Source: Muribaculaceae bacterium
Lineage (GTDB): Bacteria; Bacteroidota; Bacteroidia; Bacteroidales; Muribaculaceae
DNA length: 64,000 bases
Direction: 5' to 3'
Assembly (NCBI GenBank): GCA_017399915.1
Contig: JAFQAS010000065.1
Coordinates: 276,624 to 340,623, forward strand
A program made the position numbers and the translations under genes. The notes under the pieces are model-generated. The model was not told the origin of the DNA. It was given only the letters and a program-made list of their open reading frames with translations, and made no database searches. Position 1 is the stretch's first letter; each line of letters begins with the position of its first letter. Positions 1-8,294 of the stretch are shown here, in pieces.

Positions 1-366
1 ATCCAATTTATATTTACGAGTTACACCATTATACTTTAATTCCAATGTATTTCCTGTAAACTTCATTAAATACATTGTTCCAAGGTTTCCACTTAAATAA
101 AATTCACCAGAACCATCACCTGCAATAGTAGTCAATGGAGAATGAACCCATTTTACTCCATTTTGAATCATACTCCATCTTCCTCCCTCTATAGCGAGAT
201 AGTCAATACTAGATGACGGAGCGTTTTCGTTTATACTGGTAGTTTTCCACACTCCATTAAGGTCACTTGTTTTAGTAACTGGTTCAGATGTTTCCAAAAA
301 TTCATCACAAGCGCTTAACGATACGATAGCCAATGCCATCAACAAAAATTTAAAACACTTTTTCAT
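1..366 (-). CDS. Lipoprotein, N-terminal part only (runs off the window)
   Basis: An open frame of 122 codons runs from an ATG at 366 to the window edge with no stop. The N-terminus MKKCFKFLLMALAIVSLSAC is a lipoprotein signal peptide with lipobox LSAC and acylated Cys20. It is followed by acidic residues (DEFLE), as is common for exported Bacteroidetes lipoproteins. The mature part begins with a segment of the type LNGVWKTTSI and alternating hydrophobic strands (FYLSGN, TMYLMKFTGN, LELKYNG), which resembles lipocalin-like small lipoproteins of Bacteroides. That assignment is inference; the lipoprotein nature is clear. The C-terminus and full length are unknown. It is transcribed in the same direction as the candidate 6S-like RNA upstream, but no convincing -7 element was found for the gene itself. 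Confidence 0.75.
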   Translation of the reverse strand, partial: MKKCFKFLLMALAIVSLSACDEFLETSEPVTKTSDLNGVWKTTSINENAPSSSIDYLAIEGGRWSMIQNGVKWVHSPLTTIAGDGSGEFYLSGNLGTMYLMKFTGNTLELKYNGVTRKYKLD

Positions 367-411
367 TTTAAAAAGAAATTTTGAGTCTATAATATCCCCT
401 AATTCAACATT

Positions 412-678
412 GCAATTATAAACACGAAGACGTGGGATATTGCTCAGTTTATCTTACCGGAGGCATCGCCAAACGCCCATACAGAAATAAACAGTCCACC
501 CCACGCCACACCAATATACCGACACCCTCCTATGGGTGGATATAGGCACGCGCAAACGTTCTTGACCGCTCATTCTTCTGTATTGAAATTTTGGCGATTT
601 CCCAGTAAAGAATAAAGCTGAAAACGCTTCGTTATAAATATGTCACTTGGATAAGCAATCTCTATTGCGCACCAAGAT
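412..678 (-). ncRNA. Candidate 6S-like structured RNA
   Basis: No open frame fits here. Read on the minus strand, the segment folds into one long rod. Arm 590-598 pairs with 465-473 (ATCGCCAAA/TTTGGCGAT), 576-583 with 479-486 (ATACAGAA/TTCTGTAT), and 564-569 with 491-496. An apical hairpin at 523-538 has a CACCC/GGGTG stem. Outer arms around 603-623 and 443-460 also pair. An unpaired stretch on both sides between the GCGGTC helix and the apex resembles the central bubble of 6S RNA. A TATCTTTG promoter element lies just upstream at 684-691. The 3' end is a guess, placed after a small CACG-TCTT-CGTG hairpin at 423-434 followed by a T-rich run. Known background: 6S RNA binds housekeeping RNA polymerase. 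The 6S assignment is inference from shape; tmRNA, RNase P and SRP hallmarks were not seen. Confidence 0.5.
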
Positions 679-683
679 TATCA

Positions 684-691
684 CAAAGATA
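684..691 (-). promoter_or_regulatory. -7 promoter element (TATCTTTG) for the candidate ncRNA
   Basis: TATCTTTG on the minus strand matches the Bacteroidetes TAnnTTTG -7 consensus. A start site about 6 nt downstream (near 678) would initiate just before the rod-like RNA. Confidence 0.5.
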
Positions 692-884
692 CAACATTTC
701 ACACATATCTAGCGTAAATTTCTCATATTTTTCTCATATACCTTGATTTAATTTTGCTCATCAACATAATTTAAAACAAAACACAAAAGAGACCGATCTA
801 TATTCTTTAGAAAAGTCTCTTTTAAATTATTTTTTTCAAACCACCAAATTACCCCCTAATTTTTCGGTTTGGATAGTTTTTGCA
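692..884. repeat. Gene-free stretch with one inverted repeat (785-793 / 815-823)
   Basis: No gene is seen here. The only structure is a 9-bp inverted repeat (AAAAGAGAC at 785-793 and GTCTCTTTT at 815-823) with a 21-nt loop and T-rich flanks on both strands. It could act as a bidirectional terminator or be a regulatory site for the ncRNA promoter. Its role is unknown. Confidence 0.35.
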
Positions 885-922
885 ATAAAAAAAGCCTCTA
901 AGTTATCACAACTTTGAGGCTC
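885..922 (-). terminator. Rho-independent terminator of the pst operon
   Basis: On the minus strand, stem GCCTC(A)AAGTT pairs with AACTTAGAGGC around a short loop. It is followed immediately by a run of seven T (887-893 on the complementary strand). It sits 20 bp past the pstB stop and shows that the operon ends without a phoU gene. Confidence 0.85.
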
Positions 923-942
923 AAGATTAATAAAATATTGTT

Positions 943-1710
943 TTATCCCATTTTGCCCGTCAGATAGGCTTTGGTTCGTTCATCTGAAGGATCTGAAAAC
1001 ATCTTTTGCGTATCATCATATTCGATTAATTCACCAAGATACATAAACATTGAACGTGAAGATATGCGCTTGGCTTGCCCCATATTGTGAGTAACAATAA
1101 GAATCGTTACATCGTTTTTGAGTTGCAATAACAATTCTTCGATATGCTTTGTTGCTATTGGGTCGAGGGCCGATGTGGGTTCGTCCATCAACAATATATC
1201 AGGTTTTAATGCCAATGCTCGCGCTATACACAATCGTTGTTGCTGACCTCCCGAAAGGAATGTGCCTTTTTTGTTTAGCACATCTTTCACCTCGTCCCAC
1301 AACGATACGCTTCTCAAACAACTCTCTACCGTTTCTTCACGCTCGTTTTTAGACAAACGAATGCCATTGAGAGTAAATCCCGCCAATACATTGTCATAAA
1401 TGCTCATTGTGGGGAATGGAGTGGGACGCTGAAATACCATTCCCACTTTTCTTCGCACATCAATAGGCTCCATTGTCAATATATCCGCTCCATTCAGTAA
1501 TATCTCTCCATCAACATGAATATTAGGATATAGGTTATGCATCAAGTTTACCGCTCGCAGCAATGTGCTTTTGCCACAACCCGACGGACCCATTATAGCC
1601 GTTATTGAGTTTTGTTCAATTTGTGCCGATACGTATTTCACCGCCATTGTCTGCTTGGTATACGACACGCACACTTTTTTAAATTCCAAAATAGGGTTTA
1701 TGAGTTCCAT
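943..1710 (-). CDS. pstB: Phosphate ABC transporter ATP-binding protein PstB
   Basis: This is the cytoplasmic ATPase of the high-affinity phosphate importer PstSCAB. The protein has 255 residues, normal for PstB. Walker A GPSGCGKST lies at 41-49, a Q-loop Gln near 94, signature LSGGQQQRL at 152-160, Walker B with DEPTS at about 176-180, and the switch His in IVTHN near 208. The stretch MVFQRPTPFPTMSIYDNV is typical of PstB. The chosen ATG lies 13 bp inside the end of pstA, so translation is probably coupled. It is the last gene of the porin-pstS-pstC-pstA-pstB operon, followed by a terminator at 885-922. No phoU follows, although one often does in other phyla. Confidence 0.95.
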   Translation of the reverse strand: MELINPILEFKKVCVSYTKQTMAVKYVSAQIEQNSITAIMGPSGCGKSTLLRAVNLMHNLYPNIHVDGEILLNGADILTMEPIDVRRKVGMVFQRPTPFPTMSIYDNVLAGFTLNGIRLSKNEREETVESCLRSVSLWDEVKDVLNKKGTFLSGGQQQRLCIARALALKPDILLMDEPTSALDPIATKHIEELLLQLKNDVTILIVTHNMGQAKRISSRSMFMYLGELIEYDDTQKMFSDPSDERTKAYLTGKMG

Positions 1711-2564
1711 TTATTTGCAATCTTTTTAGCTGTTAAATTTAAAAACAATACGAATAACAAGAGGAATAACGATGCTCCCCAAATTAGGCTTTGGAGATTG
1801 GGGTCATTAAAAAACTCCCATATCAATAATGGCACAGCCGAAATAGGTTTATCGATGCTAAATCTTATCATCGAACAGCCTAATGCCGTAAACATCAAAG
1901 GAGCAGTCTCTCCTATAACACGCGATACCGCAAGCAACACTCCGGTAAAAATACCTCCAAAAGCAGCCGGGAGCTGCACTTTTAATATCACCCTTGCATT
2001 ATTTCCACCTAATGCCAACCCCGCTTCCTTGAGCGATGCCGGGAGTATTTTCATTGTTTCTTCAGTGGAACGAACAATCAATGGCAGCATCATAATAAAT
2101 AGTGCGACACTGCCTGCTATAGCCGAGTATCCCTTCATAGGCACCACAACCCATATATAAGTGATAATACCTATAATCACCGAAGGAGTACCTTGTAATA
2201 AATCGGTAAGATAACTTACCGTCTTGGCAAAACGGCTTTTGCTATGTTCGGCAAGATACACTCCACACAAAATTCCTATAGGCACAGCTATCACAACTGC
2301 CATACCAAGCATTATTACCGTTCCCACAATTCCATTGGCAATACCTCCGGGGATAGGTTCACCGGCAGCCGTTGCCATCATCGCTTTGTAGGCGGTGGGA
2401 GTAGGCTCTGTAAAAAACGACCAACTCAACTGATCGTAACCTTTCCACAACACTTCGCCAATAATAGCAATCAGTGGCACCGCTGTCAACGCGGCAAGCA
2501 CACACACCACACCTTTCACAAGGCGGTCAATAAATAATCTTTGAGATAGTTTCTTTTTCTGCAT
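1698..2564 (-). CDS. pstA: Phosphate ABC transporter permease PstA
   Basis: One of the two inner-membrane permease subunits of the phosphate importer. It has 288 residues and about six membrane segments: the first near 15-35, then a periplasmic stretch, then the canonical block from about 75 on. The cytoplasmic loop holds an EAA-type motif (LKEAGLALGGNNARVILKV) that docks with PstB. The sequence GVYLAEHSK and the C-terminal FLNLTAKKIANKW fit PstA. It overlaps pstB by 13 bp and starts 12 bp after pstC, so the subunits are made from one transcript. Confidence 0.93.
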   Translation of the reverse strand: MQKKKLSQRLFIDRLVKGVVCVLAALTAVPLIAIIGEVLWKGYDQLSWSFFTEPTPTAYKAMMATAAGEPIPGGIANGIVGTVIMLGMAVVIAVPIGILCGVYLAEHSKSRFAKTVSYLTDLLQGTPSVIIGIITYIWVVVPMKGYSAIAGSVALFIMMLPLIVRSTEETMKILPASLKEAGLALGGNNARVILKVQLPAAFGGIFTGVLLAVSRVIGETAPLMFTALGCSMIRFSIDKPISAVPLLIWEFFNDPNLQSLIWGASLFLLLFVLFLNLTAKKIANKWNS

Positions 2565-2576
2565 ATCAATAACGGT

Positions 2577-3434
2577 TTATACGATGCGTGCTCGCTTTAT
2601 GAGATATTTACCTATCAGATTAATTATGGCTGTGATAAGGAATAGCACCAATCCTATTGCAATGAGCGACGATAGCCGCAATCCATCGGCCTCTCCAAAC
2701 TGGTTTGCAATAATGCTTGCCATCGAATTTCCCGTTTCGGTAATTGAACCCGGCATCTGATTAGTGTTTCCTATAAGCATTGTCACCGTCATGGTTTCAC
2801 CAAGAGCCCTTCCTATAGCCAGAATATATGAAGAGAATATCCCCGACCCTGCGACAGGGAAAATCACCTTTCGCACCATTTCAGCACGCGTTGCTCCAAG
2901 GCTATAAGCCCCCTCCTTGAGGTCATCGGGAACCATCTTCACAAATTCGGCACTAAGCGATGCAGCATAAGGCACTATCATTATCGCCAACACCAACGAT
3001 GCAGTCAATATTCCTGAACCTTGTGGAGATATATTGAGCGACATGACAATAGGTCGCAAGGTATAAAATCCCCACAATCCATATATTATAGAAGGAATAC
3101 CTGCGAGCAAACTTGTAATGGTCGACAACACCTCGGCAATGCGAGTTCCCTTAAAATATTCGCCTACAAACAGCGCTACCGGCAATGAAAACGGAATGCA
3201 AAACACCAATGCCAATAAAGTAGTGAGCAATGTGCCGGTAATAAATGGCAATGCTCCATAACGCTCTGTTCCATCGGTATAGCTCCATTCCGATGATGTC
3301 AAAAAGTTGAGAAATCCAAAATGGTTAAAAGCCTCAAAAGCGTCGGTGACGAGGGCATATACAATGCCCCCGCACACAACCGGCATAAGACATGCCGCAA
3401 GGTATAATATTGTTCGAAAAATCTTATCGTTCAT
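2577..3434 (-). CDS. pstC: Phosphate ABC transporter permease PstC
   Basis: Second inner-membrane permease subunit of the phosphate importer, 285 residues. A first membrane segment at about 10-30 precedes the binding-protein-dependent transport domain. The EAA loop reads LKEGAYSLGATRAEMVRKV, and GRALGETMTVTMLIGN is characteristic of PstC. The start codon is only 3 bp after the pstS stop, and the gene is followed by pstA after 12 bp. The order S-C-A-B is the usual one. Confidence 0.93.
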   Translation of the reverse strand: MNDKIFRTILYLAACLMPVVCGGIVYALVTDAFEAFNHFGFLNFLTSSEWSYTDGTERYGALPFITGTLLTTLLALVFCIPFSLPVALFVGEYFKGTRIAEVLSTITSLLAGIPSIIYGLWGFYTLRPIVMSLNISPQGSGILTASLVLAIMIVPYAASLSAEFVKMVPDDLKEGAYSLGATRAEMVRKVIFPVAGSGIFSSYILAIGRALGETMTVTMLIGNTNQMPGSITETGNSMASIIANQFGEADGLRLSSLIAIGLVLFLITAIINLIGKYLIKRARIV

Positions 3435-3437
3435 CTA

Positions 3438-4514
3438 TTATTTCTTTAACGCTTCGCCGTTGAATGTTATAGCCTTGAGATTTTCACGACTTAACTCAAT
3501 CGCCTTTGCAGGAAGGGGCGCATAATGAACTTTTGTAGTTATTCCTTGTGTTTTTTCACTCAATATAAATTCAATTAAATCAAGTGTAGCCAAGGCTTGC
3601 TCTTTTGTTCGATTTGAATAGTTTTGCTCTTTATAAACTACAATCCATGTGAAACAGCTAATAGGATAGGCTCCTTTGGCCGATGAGTTGGTTATCATTG
3701 TGCGAGTATCCGAAGGCATCTCACCATTCGCTGCTGCCGAAATTGATTGGGCTGTAGGTTTCACCAATTCTCCGCATTGGTTTTTCAACGTTGCATATGG
3801 TATTTTTTGGGCAAAAGCATATTCCGAACCTACATACCCTATCGAATTTGCCGTTTGGGCTATCACACCTGCCACTCCGGGATTACCCTTTGCAGCTTGT
3901 CCGGCAGGGAAATTCACCGACTTGCCTACTCCATATTTTTCCGACCATTCTTTGCTCACCTTTGAGAGATAATCGGTAAACACAAATGTAGTACCACTAC
4001 CATCGGAACGATATACCGGAATTATTGATTGCGATGGAAGCTGTGCTTGTGGGTTAAGTTCTTTAATGCGTGCATCGTCCCACTTTGTTATCTTTCCGGC
4101 AAAAATATCGGCAACAACATCTCCCGATAGATTAAGTTCGTTCACTCCGGGGAGGTTATAAGCCAACACAACCGCCCCCATACATGTGGGGATATGCACC
4201 ACAGGTTTCATCTCGCTCATCTCTTTATCCGACAAAAACGCATCACTACCGGCGAAATCCACAATACCATCTTTTAAGTTGCGAATACCTCCGCCACTAC
4301 CTATTCCACCATATGCCACCACATCATTGTTCACGGTGTGAAACTCTTCAAAAACTGCGTTATAAAATGGAAGAGGGAAGGTTGCTCCTGCTCCTGATAG
4401 TTCGATTGATTCACGTTTTGATTCGCCCTCTGATGTTTGGGCATTATTACCTCCACAAGAGGCAGCCACCATTGTGGCAATGCTCAATAGAGCACACATA
4501 AAATTCTTTTTCAT
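3438..4514 (-). CDS. pstS: Periplasmic phosphate-binding lipoprotein PstS
   Basis: Substrate-binding component of the phosphate importer, 358 residues. It begins with a lipoprotein signal (lipobox AASC, Cys20), so it is probably tethered to a membrane. Phosphate-contact motifs of the PstS family are present: GAGATFPLPFY near 41-51, a GSGGGIRNLKDG segment, and SDGSGTTFVFTDYLS near 170-184. The C-terminal region FTWIVVYKEQNY also fits. It lies 25 bp downstream of the first porin gene and 3 bp upstream of pstC, so all five genes should be co-transcribed from the porin promoter. Confidence 0.94.
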   Translation of the reverse strand: MKKNFMCALLSIATMVAASCGGNNAQTSEGESKRESIELSGAGATFPLPFYNAVFEEFHTVNNDVVAYGGIGSGGGIRNLKDGIVDFAGSDAFLSDKEMSEMKPVVHIPTCMGAVVLAYNLPGVNELNLSGDVVADIFAGKITKWDDARIKELNPQAQLPSQSIIPVYRSDGSGTTFVFTDYLSKVSKEWSEKYGVGKSVNFPAGQAAKGNPGVAGVIAQTANSIGYVGSEYAFAQKIPYATLKNQCGELVKPTAQSISAAANGEMPSDTRTMITNSSAKGAYPISCFTWIVVYKEQNYSNRTKEQALATLDLIEFILSEKTQGITTKVHYAPLPAKAIELSRENLKAITFNGEALKK

Positions 4515-4539
4515 AATTCTGATTATAATAACCTATGTT

Positions 4540-5520
4540 TTAAATTCCAAAATAACAACTCACGTAGGCTGAGTAGCCGTTGTCGGCGCCATCGGCCGAG
4601 GGAATATTCATGCGGAAGTTAGGAGCGATTTTCACGTATTTGCACACTTTGAACTGTGCGCCCAACATTGCCGCCGACTCATCTTTGCCTATATTCCAAT
4701 CATCTTTTGAGCTGAGATAATCATATCGTGCAAACACATCTACCACCTTGCTCAAGTGGGCTGTGCCGTAGACCGACAAACCATATTGGTCGGCATCGTC
4801 AACAAAACCTGTGTTTTGATAAATGTTATATTCGGCTCCGAGCGAGAATCGGTCGTTTTTATAACCGGCAAAGGCGGCCCAGTTATAGGCATCTTTCGCG
4901 CCCTTTTGTGTCGACTCGTTGAGCGAGCCATACACACGCAAAGTCAACCCCTTAACCGGTGTGACAGTGGCTCCCAATCCATATTGCAAACCATCTTTCA
5001 CTTGCACTTTCTTGTAACCTTCACCATTAACGATAATGGCATCGGCACTTACCACATCGTTAAACTTATATGCAGCCGAGATACCGAGGTCGGCACTGCT
5101 ACCAAATTTATACTCGTCTTGAAACGATTTCATTATATAGCGATAGCCCCAATGCTTCTCTTGTACCTTGAATTGAGTGGTGGAGATGAGACCTCCGTCG
5201 AGTGTCCAACGACCGGGTTTCCAGGTTACCTGTGCGTTCTTTATATAAGCGATACGTTGATAATCGCCCACATCACTCGATTTACCAATATCCATAACCG
5301 CTTTCATTTGTAATCCTTTACCAAACGAATATTGATAACCGAGATAACTGCGGTCGAGTTCAAATCCGCGGTCATCATTATCGGCACCAAAACCGGTGTG
5401 AGCATTGGCAAATACTTGAATAATAGCTTTCTCCTGGGGAGTTTCTTTTGCGGGTTCTTGAGCCATTGCTCCTAACCCAAGACAGGCAATTACACTTGCT
5501 GTTAAAATTCTTCTTTTCAT
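4540..5520 (-). CDS. Outer-membrane porin of the phosphate locus, copy 1
   Basis: A 326-residue protein with a signal peptide ending near AMAQ (about residue 20) and a mature part made of alternating amphipathic strands ending in CYFGI, typical of an outer-membrane beta-barrel. The repeated DxFARYDYL and LTLRVYGSLN strands resemble phosphate-selective porin (OprP/O-like) and other porin families of Bacteroidetes. The phosphate role is inferred from its place as first gene before pstSCAB. A nearly identical paralogue lies at 9742-10734. Residues 31-59 and from 90 to the end are almost the same, while residues 1-30 and 60-89 differ clearly, a mosaic typical of gene conversion. The promoter element TACCTTTG is at 5552-5559. 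Confidence 0.85.
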   Translation of the reverse strand: MKRRILTASVIACLGLGAMAQEPAKETPQEKAIIQVFANAHTGFGADNDDRGFELDRSYLGYQYSFGKGLQMKAVMDIGKSSDVGDYQRIAYIKNAQVTWKPGRWTLDGGLISTTQFKVQEKHWGYRYIMKSFQDEYKFGSSADLGISAAYKFNDVVSADAIIVNGEGYKKVQVKDGLQYGLGATVTPVKGLTLRVYGSLNESTQKGAKDAYNWAAFAGYKNDRFSLGAEYNIYQNTGFVDDADQYGLSVYGTAHLSKVVDVFARYDYLSSKDDWNIGKDESAAMLGAQFKVCKYVKIAPNFRMNIPSADGADNGYSAYVSCYFGI

Positions 5521-5551
5521 TTCATTAATTTTGGTTATAAATTTTACACTG

Positions 5552-5559
5552 CAAAGGTA
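5552..5559 (-). promoter_or_regulatory. -7 promoter element (TACCTTTG) of the porin-pst operon
   Basis: TACCTTTG on the minus strand, 32 bp upstream of the porin start codon, fits TAnnTTTG. The same octamer occurs at the matching place before porin copy 2 (10757-10764). In both, a TTTTG lies 14 nt upstream, shorter than the usual spacing of about 19-20, so activation by a regulator is plausible but not shown. Confidence 0.6.
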
Positions 5560-5609
5560 TCTTTAATAAATTTCAAAAATATTTCAAATGAATTATATGA
5601 TAATTAAGA

Positions 5610-5660
5610 ATATATAAAAGTATCGTGTCATTCTCCACATATAGAAGAATGACACGATAT
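5610..5660 (-). terminator. Terminator of the Na/Pi cotransporter gene
   Basis: A perfect 14-bp stem (5621-5634 paired with 5646-5659, core ATCGTGTCATTCT) is followed on the minus strand by an ACTTTTATAT run. It sits 25 bp past the cotransporter stop and insulates it from the porin-pst operon. Confidence 0.85.
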
Positions 5661-5684
5661 GTTTTTATCAATATTAGAATCGTA

Positions 5685-7421
5685 CTATTTATTTATAAAT
5701 CCTTGCTCCAGATTTTGAGAAATGTTTATCATAAAGTCACCCATGCGCTCATATTCATTAAGGATATCCATATAATAAACGCTTATTTGGTAATTCTTTC
5801 CACTATTATCAATTTCCCCAATCACAGCATCTCTAAAATTATCACGCAATGTGTTTAATTTATTCTCTGCATTATACGCATTTGTGATGTTTTCCAACTC
5901 GCCATTATGAGCAGCCGTCAGATTGTGAATCATCACATCGTAGGCCATTGCGACAGCATCGGCCATAATATTAAGGTTCTTGACAATTGTTGCATCAAAA
6001 GTCTTTTTATTAATATTTCTTCTCGACAATATGCGACTGATTGTCTCTCCCGAATCTCCCAATGACTCCAACTCTCCGATAATTTTATACATCAACTTTA
6101 CCCTTATTGAAGTCTTTTCACTAATTTCTTCGGTAGATACGCCATTAAGGAATGCTGCTATCTCATATTCTATGCGATCGGAAATTTCCTCATATTTCAC
6201 AAGTTTTCCTCTCAACTCTTCAAACTTGTCGGAATCGGTTTCATTTATTGCATCTTTGGCATATTGTGCTCCAGTCTTTGAAATCTGTGCAAAATGAATA
6301 ATTTCATCAAACGCCTGCTCAACACAAAGCTCGGGGGTGGCAAGTGGCCCGGCAGATATATACTTAAGTTTAAAGATCTCTTTCTCTTGTGTTTCTGGAG
6401 CACGAATAATCCAACTCACGGCCTTTGCAATCCACTTTGTAAACCACACCATCAACAATGTATTTATTACATTAAACAATGTGTGCAACATTGAAAGTCC
6501 ATATAATGCCGCGGTGCTTGTAGATGATACAGAATCGCTTACGACAAACCCTTCATCAGCCGGATTAGGCAAGCCAAAAACCACTTCAGTGATTTTTCCT
6601 ACAAGCGCAAGAAATGGAGTGAACAATACCAATGCCCAAACGACACCAAACACATTGAATATTGTGTGTGACAAAGCTGCCCTTTTTGCAGAGGTATTCC
6701 CCACCGATGCCGCAATATTGGCTGTAATTGTTGTTCCTATATTTTCGCCTAACACCATTGCACATGCCATATTGAAAGGAATCCAACCCATACTAAGCAT
6801 AATTAGAGTAATTGCCATTGTTGCCGATGACGATTGTAGAACAAGCGTCAAGATTGTACCAAAAGCTAAAAACAACAATATTGAACCAAATCCATGAGCT
6901 GCCCATGAGGTCACAAATTCTAATACCTCGGGGGTTTGGCGAAGATCCGGAACCGACTCCTTCATAAAGGACAATCCTAAGAATAGGAGACTGAATCCTA
7001 CAATTAGTTCTCCTATATTTTTATGTTTGTCTTTTTTAGAATTTGAGAAAAGGAAGCCTAAAAGCATTAGTGGCACTGCAAGAATAGAAATATCGGCCTT
7101 GAAACCCAACCAAGACACCAACCATGCTGTTACTGTTGTGCCAATATTTGCACCCATAATCACACCTATCGACTGTGTTAACGTGAGCAAGCCCGCATTT
7201 ACAAAGCTAACAACCATAACAGTTGTTGCTGATGATGATTGTATAACTGATGTTATACCCAATCCGGTCAAAACACCTTTAAACGGATTTGATGTCATTG
7301 CCGACAAGAATTTTCTCAATCTGTCTCCTGCAACTTTCTGCAAACCCGAACTCATCATGTTCATTCCATATAGGAACATTCCTAATGCTCCCAACAAAGT
7401 AAAAAATTGTAATATCGACAT
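5685..7421 (-). CDS. Na/Pi cotransporter family protein with C-terminal PhoU-like domain
   Basis: A 578-residue inner-membrane carrier that takes up phosphate with sodium. The first 310 residues hold two copies of the Na/Pi cotransporter repeat. Each carries the diagnostic QSSSAT motif (ITSVIQSSSATTVM near 56-70 and LVLQSSSATMAIT near 195-207) and a GANIGTT or GENIGTT partner. Residues about 350-570 form a charged helical region like PhoU (EYERMGDFMINISQNLEQ at the end). The pst operon here has no phoU of its own, so this tail may supply a PhoU-like signalling role; that is inference. It is divergent from the response-regulator gene at 7608, with 186 bp between the starts. Confidence 0.93.
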   Translation of the reverse strand: MSILQFFTLLGALGMFLYGMNMMSSGLQKVAGDRLRKFLSAMTSNPFKGVLTGLGITSVIQSSSATTVMVVSFVNAGLLTLTQSIGVIMGANIGTTVTAWLVSWLGFKADISILAVPLMLLGFLFSNSKKDKHKNIGELIVGFSLLFLGLSFMKESVPDLRQTPEVLEFVTSWAAHGFGSILLFLAFGTILTLVLQSSSATMAITLIMLSMGWIPFNMACAMVLGENIGTTITANIAASVGNTSAKRAALSHTIFNVFGVVWALVLFTPFLALVGKITEVVFGLPNPADEGFVVSDSVSSTSTAALYGLSMLHTLFNVINTLLMVWFTKWIAKAVSWIIRAPETQEKEIFKLKYISAGPLATPELCVEQAFDEIIHFAQISKTGAQYAKDAINETDSDKFEELRGKLVKYEEISDRIEYEIAAFLNGVSTEEISEKTSIRVKLMYKIIGELESLGDSGETISRILSRRNINKKTFDATIVKNLNIMADAVAMAYDVMIHNLTAAHNGELENITNAYNAENKLNTLRDNFRDAVIGEIDNSGKNYQISVYYMDILNEYERMGDFMINISQNLEQGFINK

Positions 7422-7574
7422 AATTTTCTATTAATTTTTTTGTTGGTGCAAAGAAATTGCAAAATTGTTTCATAAATATTTCAAAAGAATTAGGTTTTAA
7501 TTAAATGACATCTCGAAAAATATTACATTTTTATTAAATCTATCTTTTCGAAATTTTTGAATGAGATTTTTCAT

Positions 7575-7582
7575 TAATTTTG
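7575..7582 (+). promoter_or_regulatory. -7 promoter element (TAATTTTG) of the two-component operon
   Basis: TAATTTTG matches TAnnTTTG and lies 25 bp before the response-regulator ATG. No well-spaced TTTG is seen at -33. Confidence 0.5.
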
Positions 7583-7607
7583 TGGCGAAATAATGTAATA
7601 TATAACT

Positions 7608-8294
7608 ATGGACTCCTCTCGTATATTAGTAGTCGACGATGAAGAAACATTGTGCGATGTGTTAAAGTTAAACCTTGAAAATGAGGGATATGACGTAGAT
7701 GTGGCATATAGTGCCGAGCAGGCATTAGAATTAGACCTCACGCAATATTCGTTGATATTACTCGACATTATGATGGGCGAAATAAGTGGGATTAAAATGG
7801 CCAAAATATTAAAATCAAATCACAAAACAGCTGATATTCCCATCATATTTTGCACCGCCAAGGACACTGAAGATGATATGATTATGGGGCTGAACATAGG
7901 AGCCGATGACTACATTATGAAGCCATACACGATTAGAAACATTCTTGCCCGAGTGAAAAGTGTGCTTCGACGTAGCTCTCGCAACATAGAGCGCACTAAT
8001 AATAACACCTATAATCTTGACGGCCTAAGTGTTGACTATCAATTAAAACGTTGCATTGTTGATGGCTCTGAAGTGAAACTCACAAAAAAAGAGTTTGAAT
8101 TGTTAGCCTACCTCATCAAGCAAAAAGATAAAATATGTTCACGAGAAGAGATTCTATCAAAAGTGTGGAACGATGAAGTGATTGTGCTCGACCGCACTAT
8201 TGATGTTAATGTCACTCGATTACGACAAAAAATATCCCCTTATGGGGCGCACATAATCACTCGCTCAGGATATGGCTATGGGTTTAAGGAATAG
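7608..8294 (+). CDS. PhoB-like response regulator (OmpR family)
   Basis: A DNA-binding response regulator of 228 residues. The receiver domain is at 1-120 with acidic pocket Asp10/Asp11, phospho-acceptor Asp53 (LLDIMM), conserved Thr83 and Lys105 (IMKPY). The C-terminal winged helix runs from about 130 to 228 (KLTKKEFELLAYL, VTRLRQKI, TRSGYGYGF). Its stop overlaps the kinase gene by 23 bp. The position between two phosphate porins, a Na/Pi carrier and pstSCAB suggests it controls phosphate-starvation genes, as PhoB does elsewhere. This is context-based; Bacteroidetes carry many OmpR-type regulators and no Pho box was identified. Confidence 0.9.
   Translation: MDSSRILVVDDEETLCDVLKLNLENEGYDVDVAYSAEQALELDLTQYSLILLDIMMGEISGIKMAKILKSNHKTADIPIIFCTAKDTEDDMIMGLNIGADDYIMKPYTIRNILARVKSVLRRSSRNIERTNNNTYNLDGLSVDYQLKRCIVDGSEVKLTKKEFELLAYLIKQKDKICSREEILSKVWNDEVIVLDRTIDVNVTRLRQKISPYGAHIITRSGYGYGFKE

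Noticed and set aside
412..678. tmRNA, RNase P RNA or SRP RNA
   Set aside because: No tRNA-like ends with GGGGC, no RNase P core motifs and no SRP tetraloop segment; the long rod fits 6S better.
4756..5313. Plus-strand open frame opposite porin copy 1 (and its twin at 9958-10527)
   Set aside because: It mirrors the beta-barrel codons of the porin on the other strand; it is present in both copies only because the porins are duplicated.
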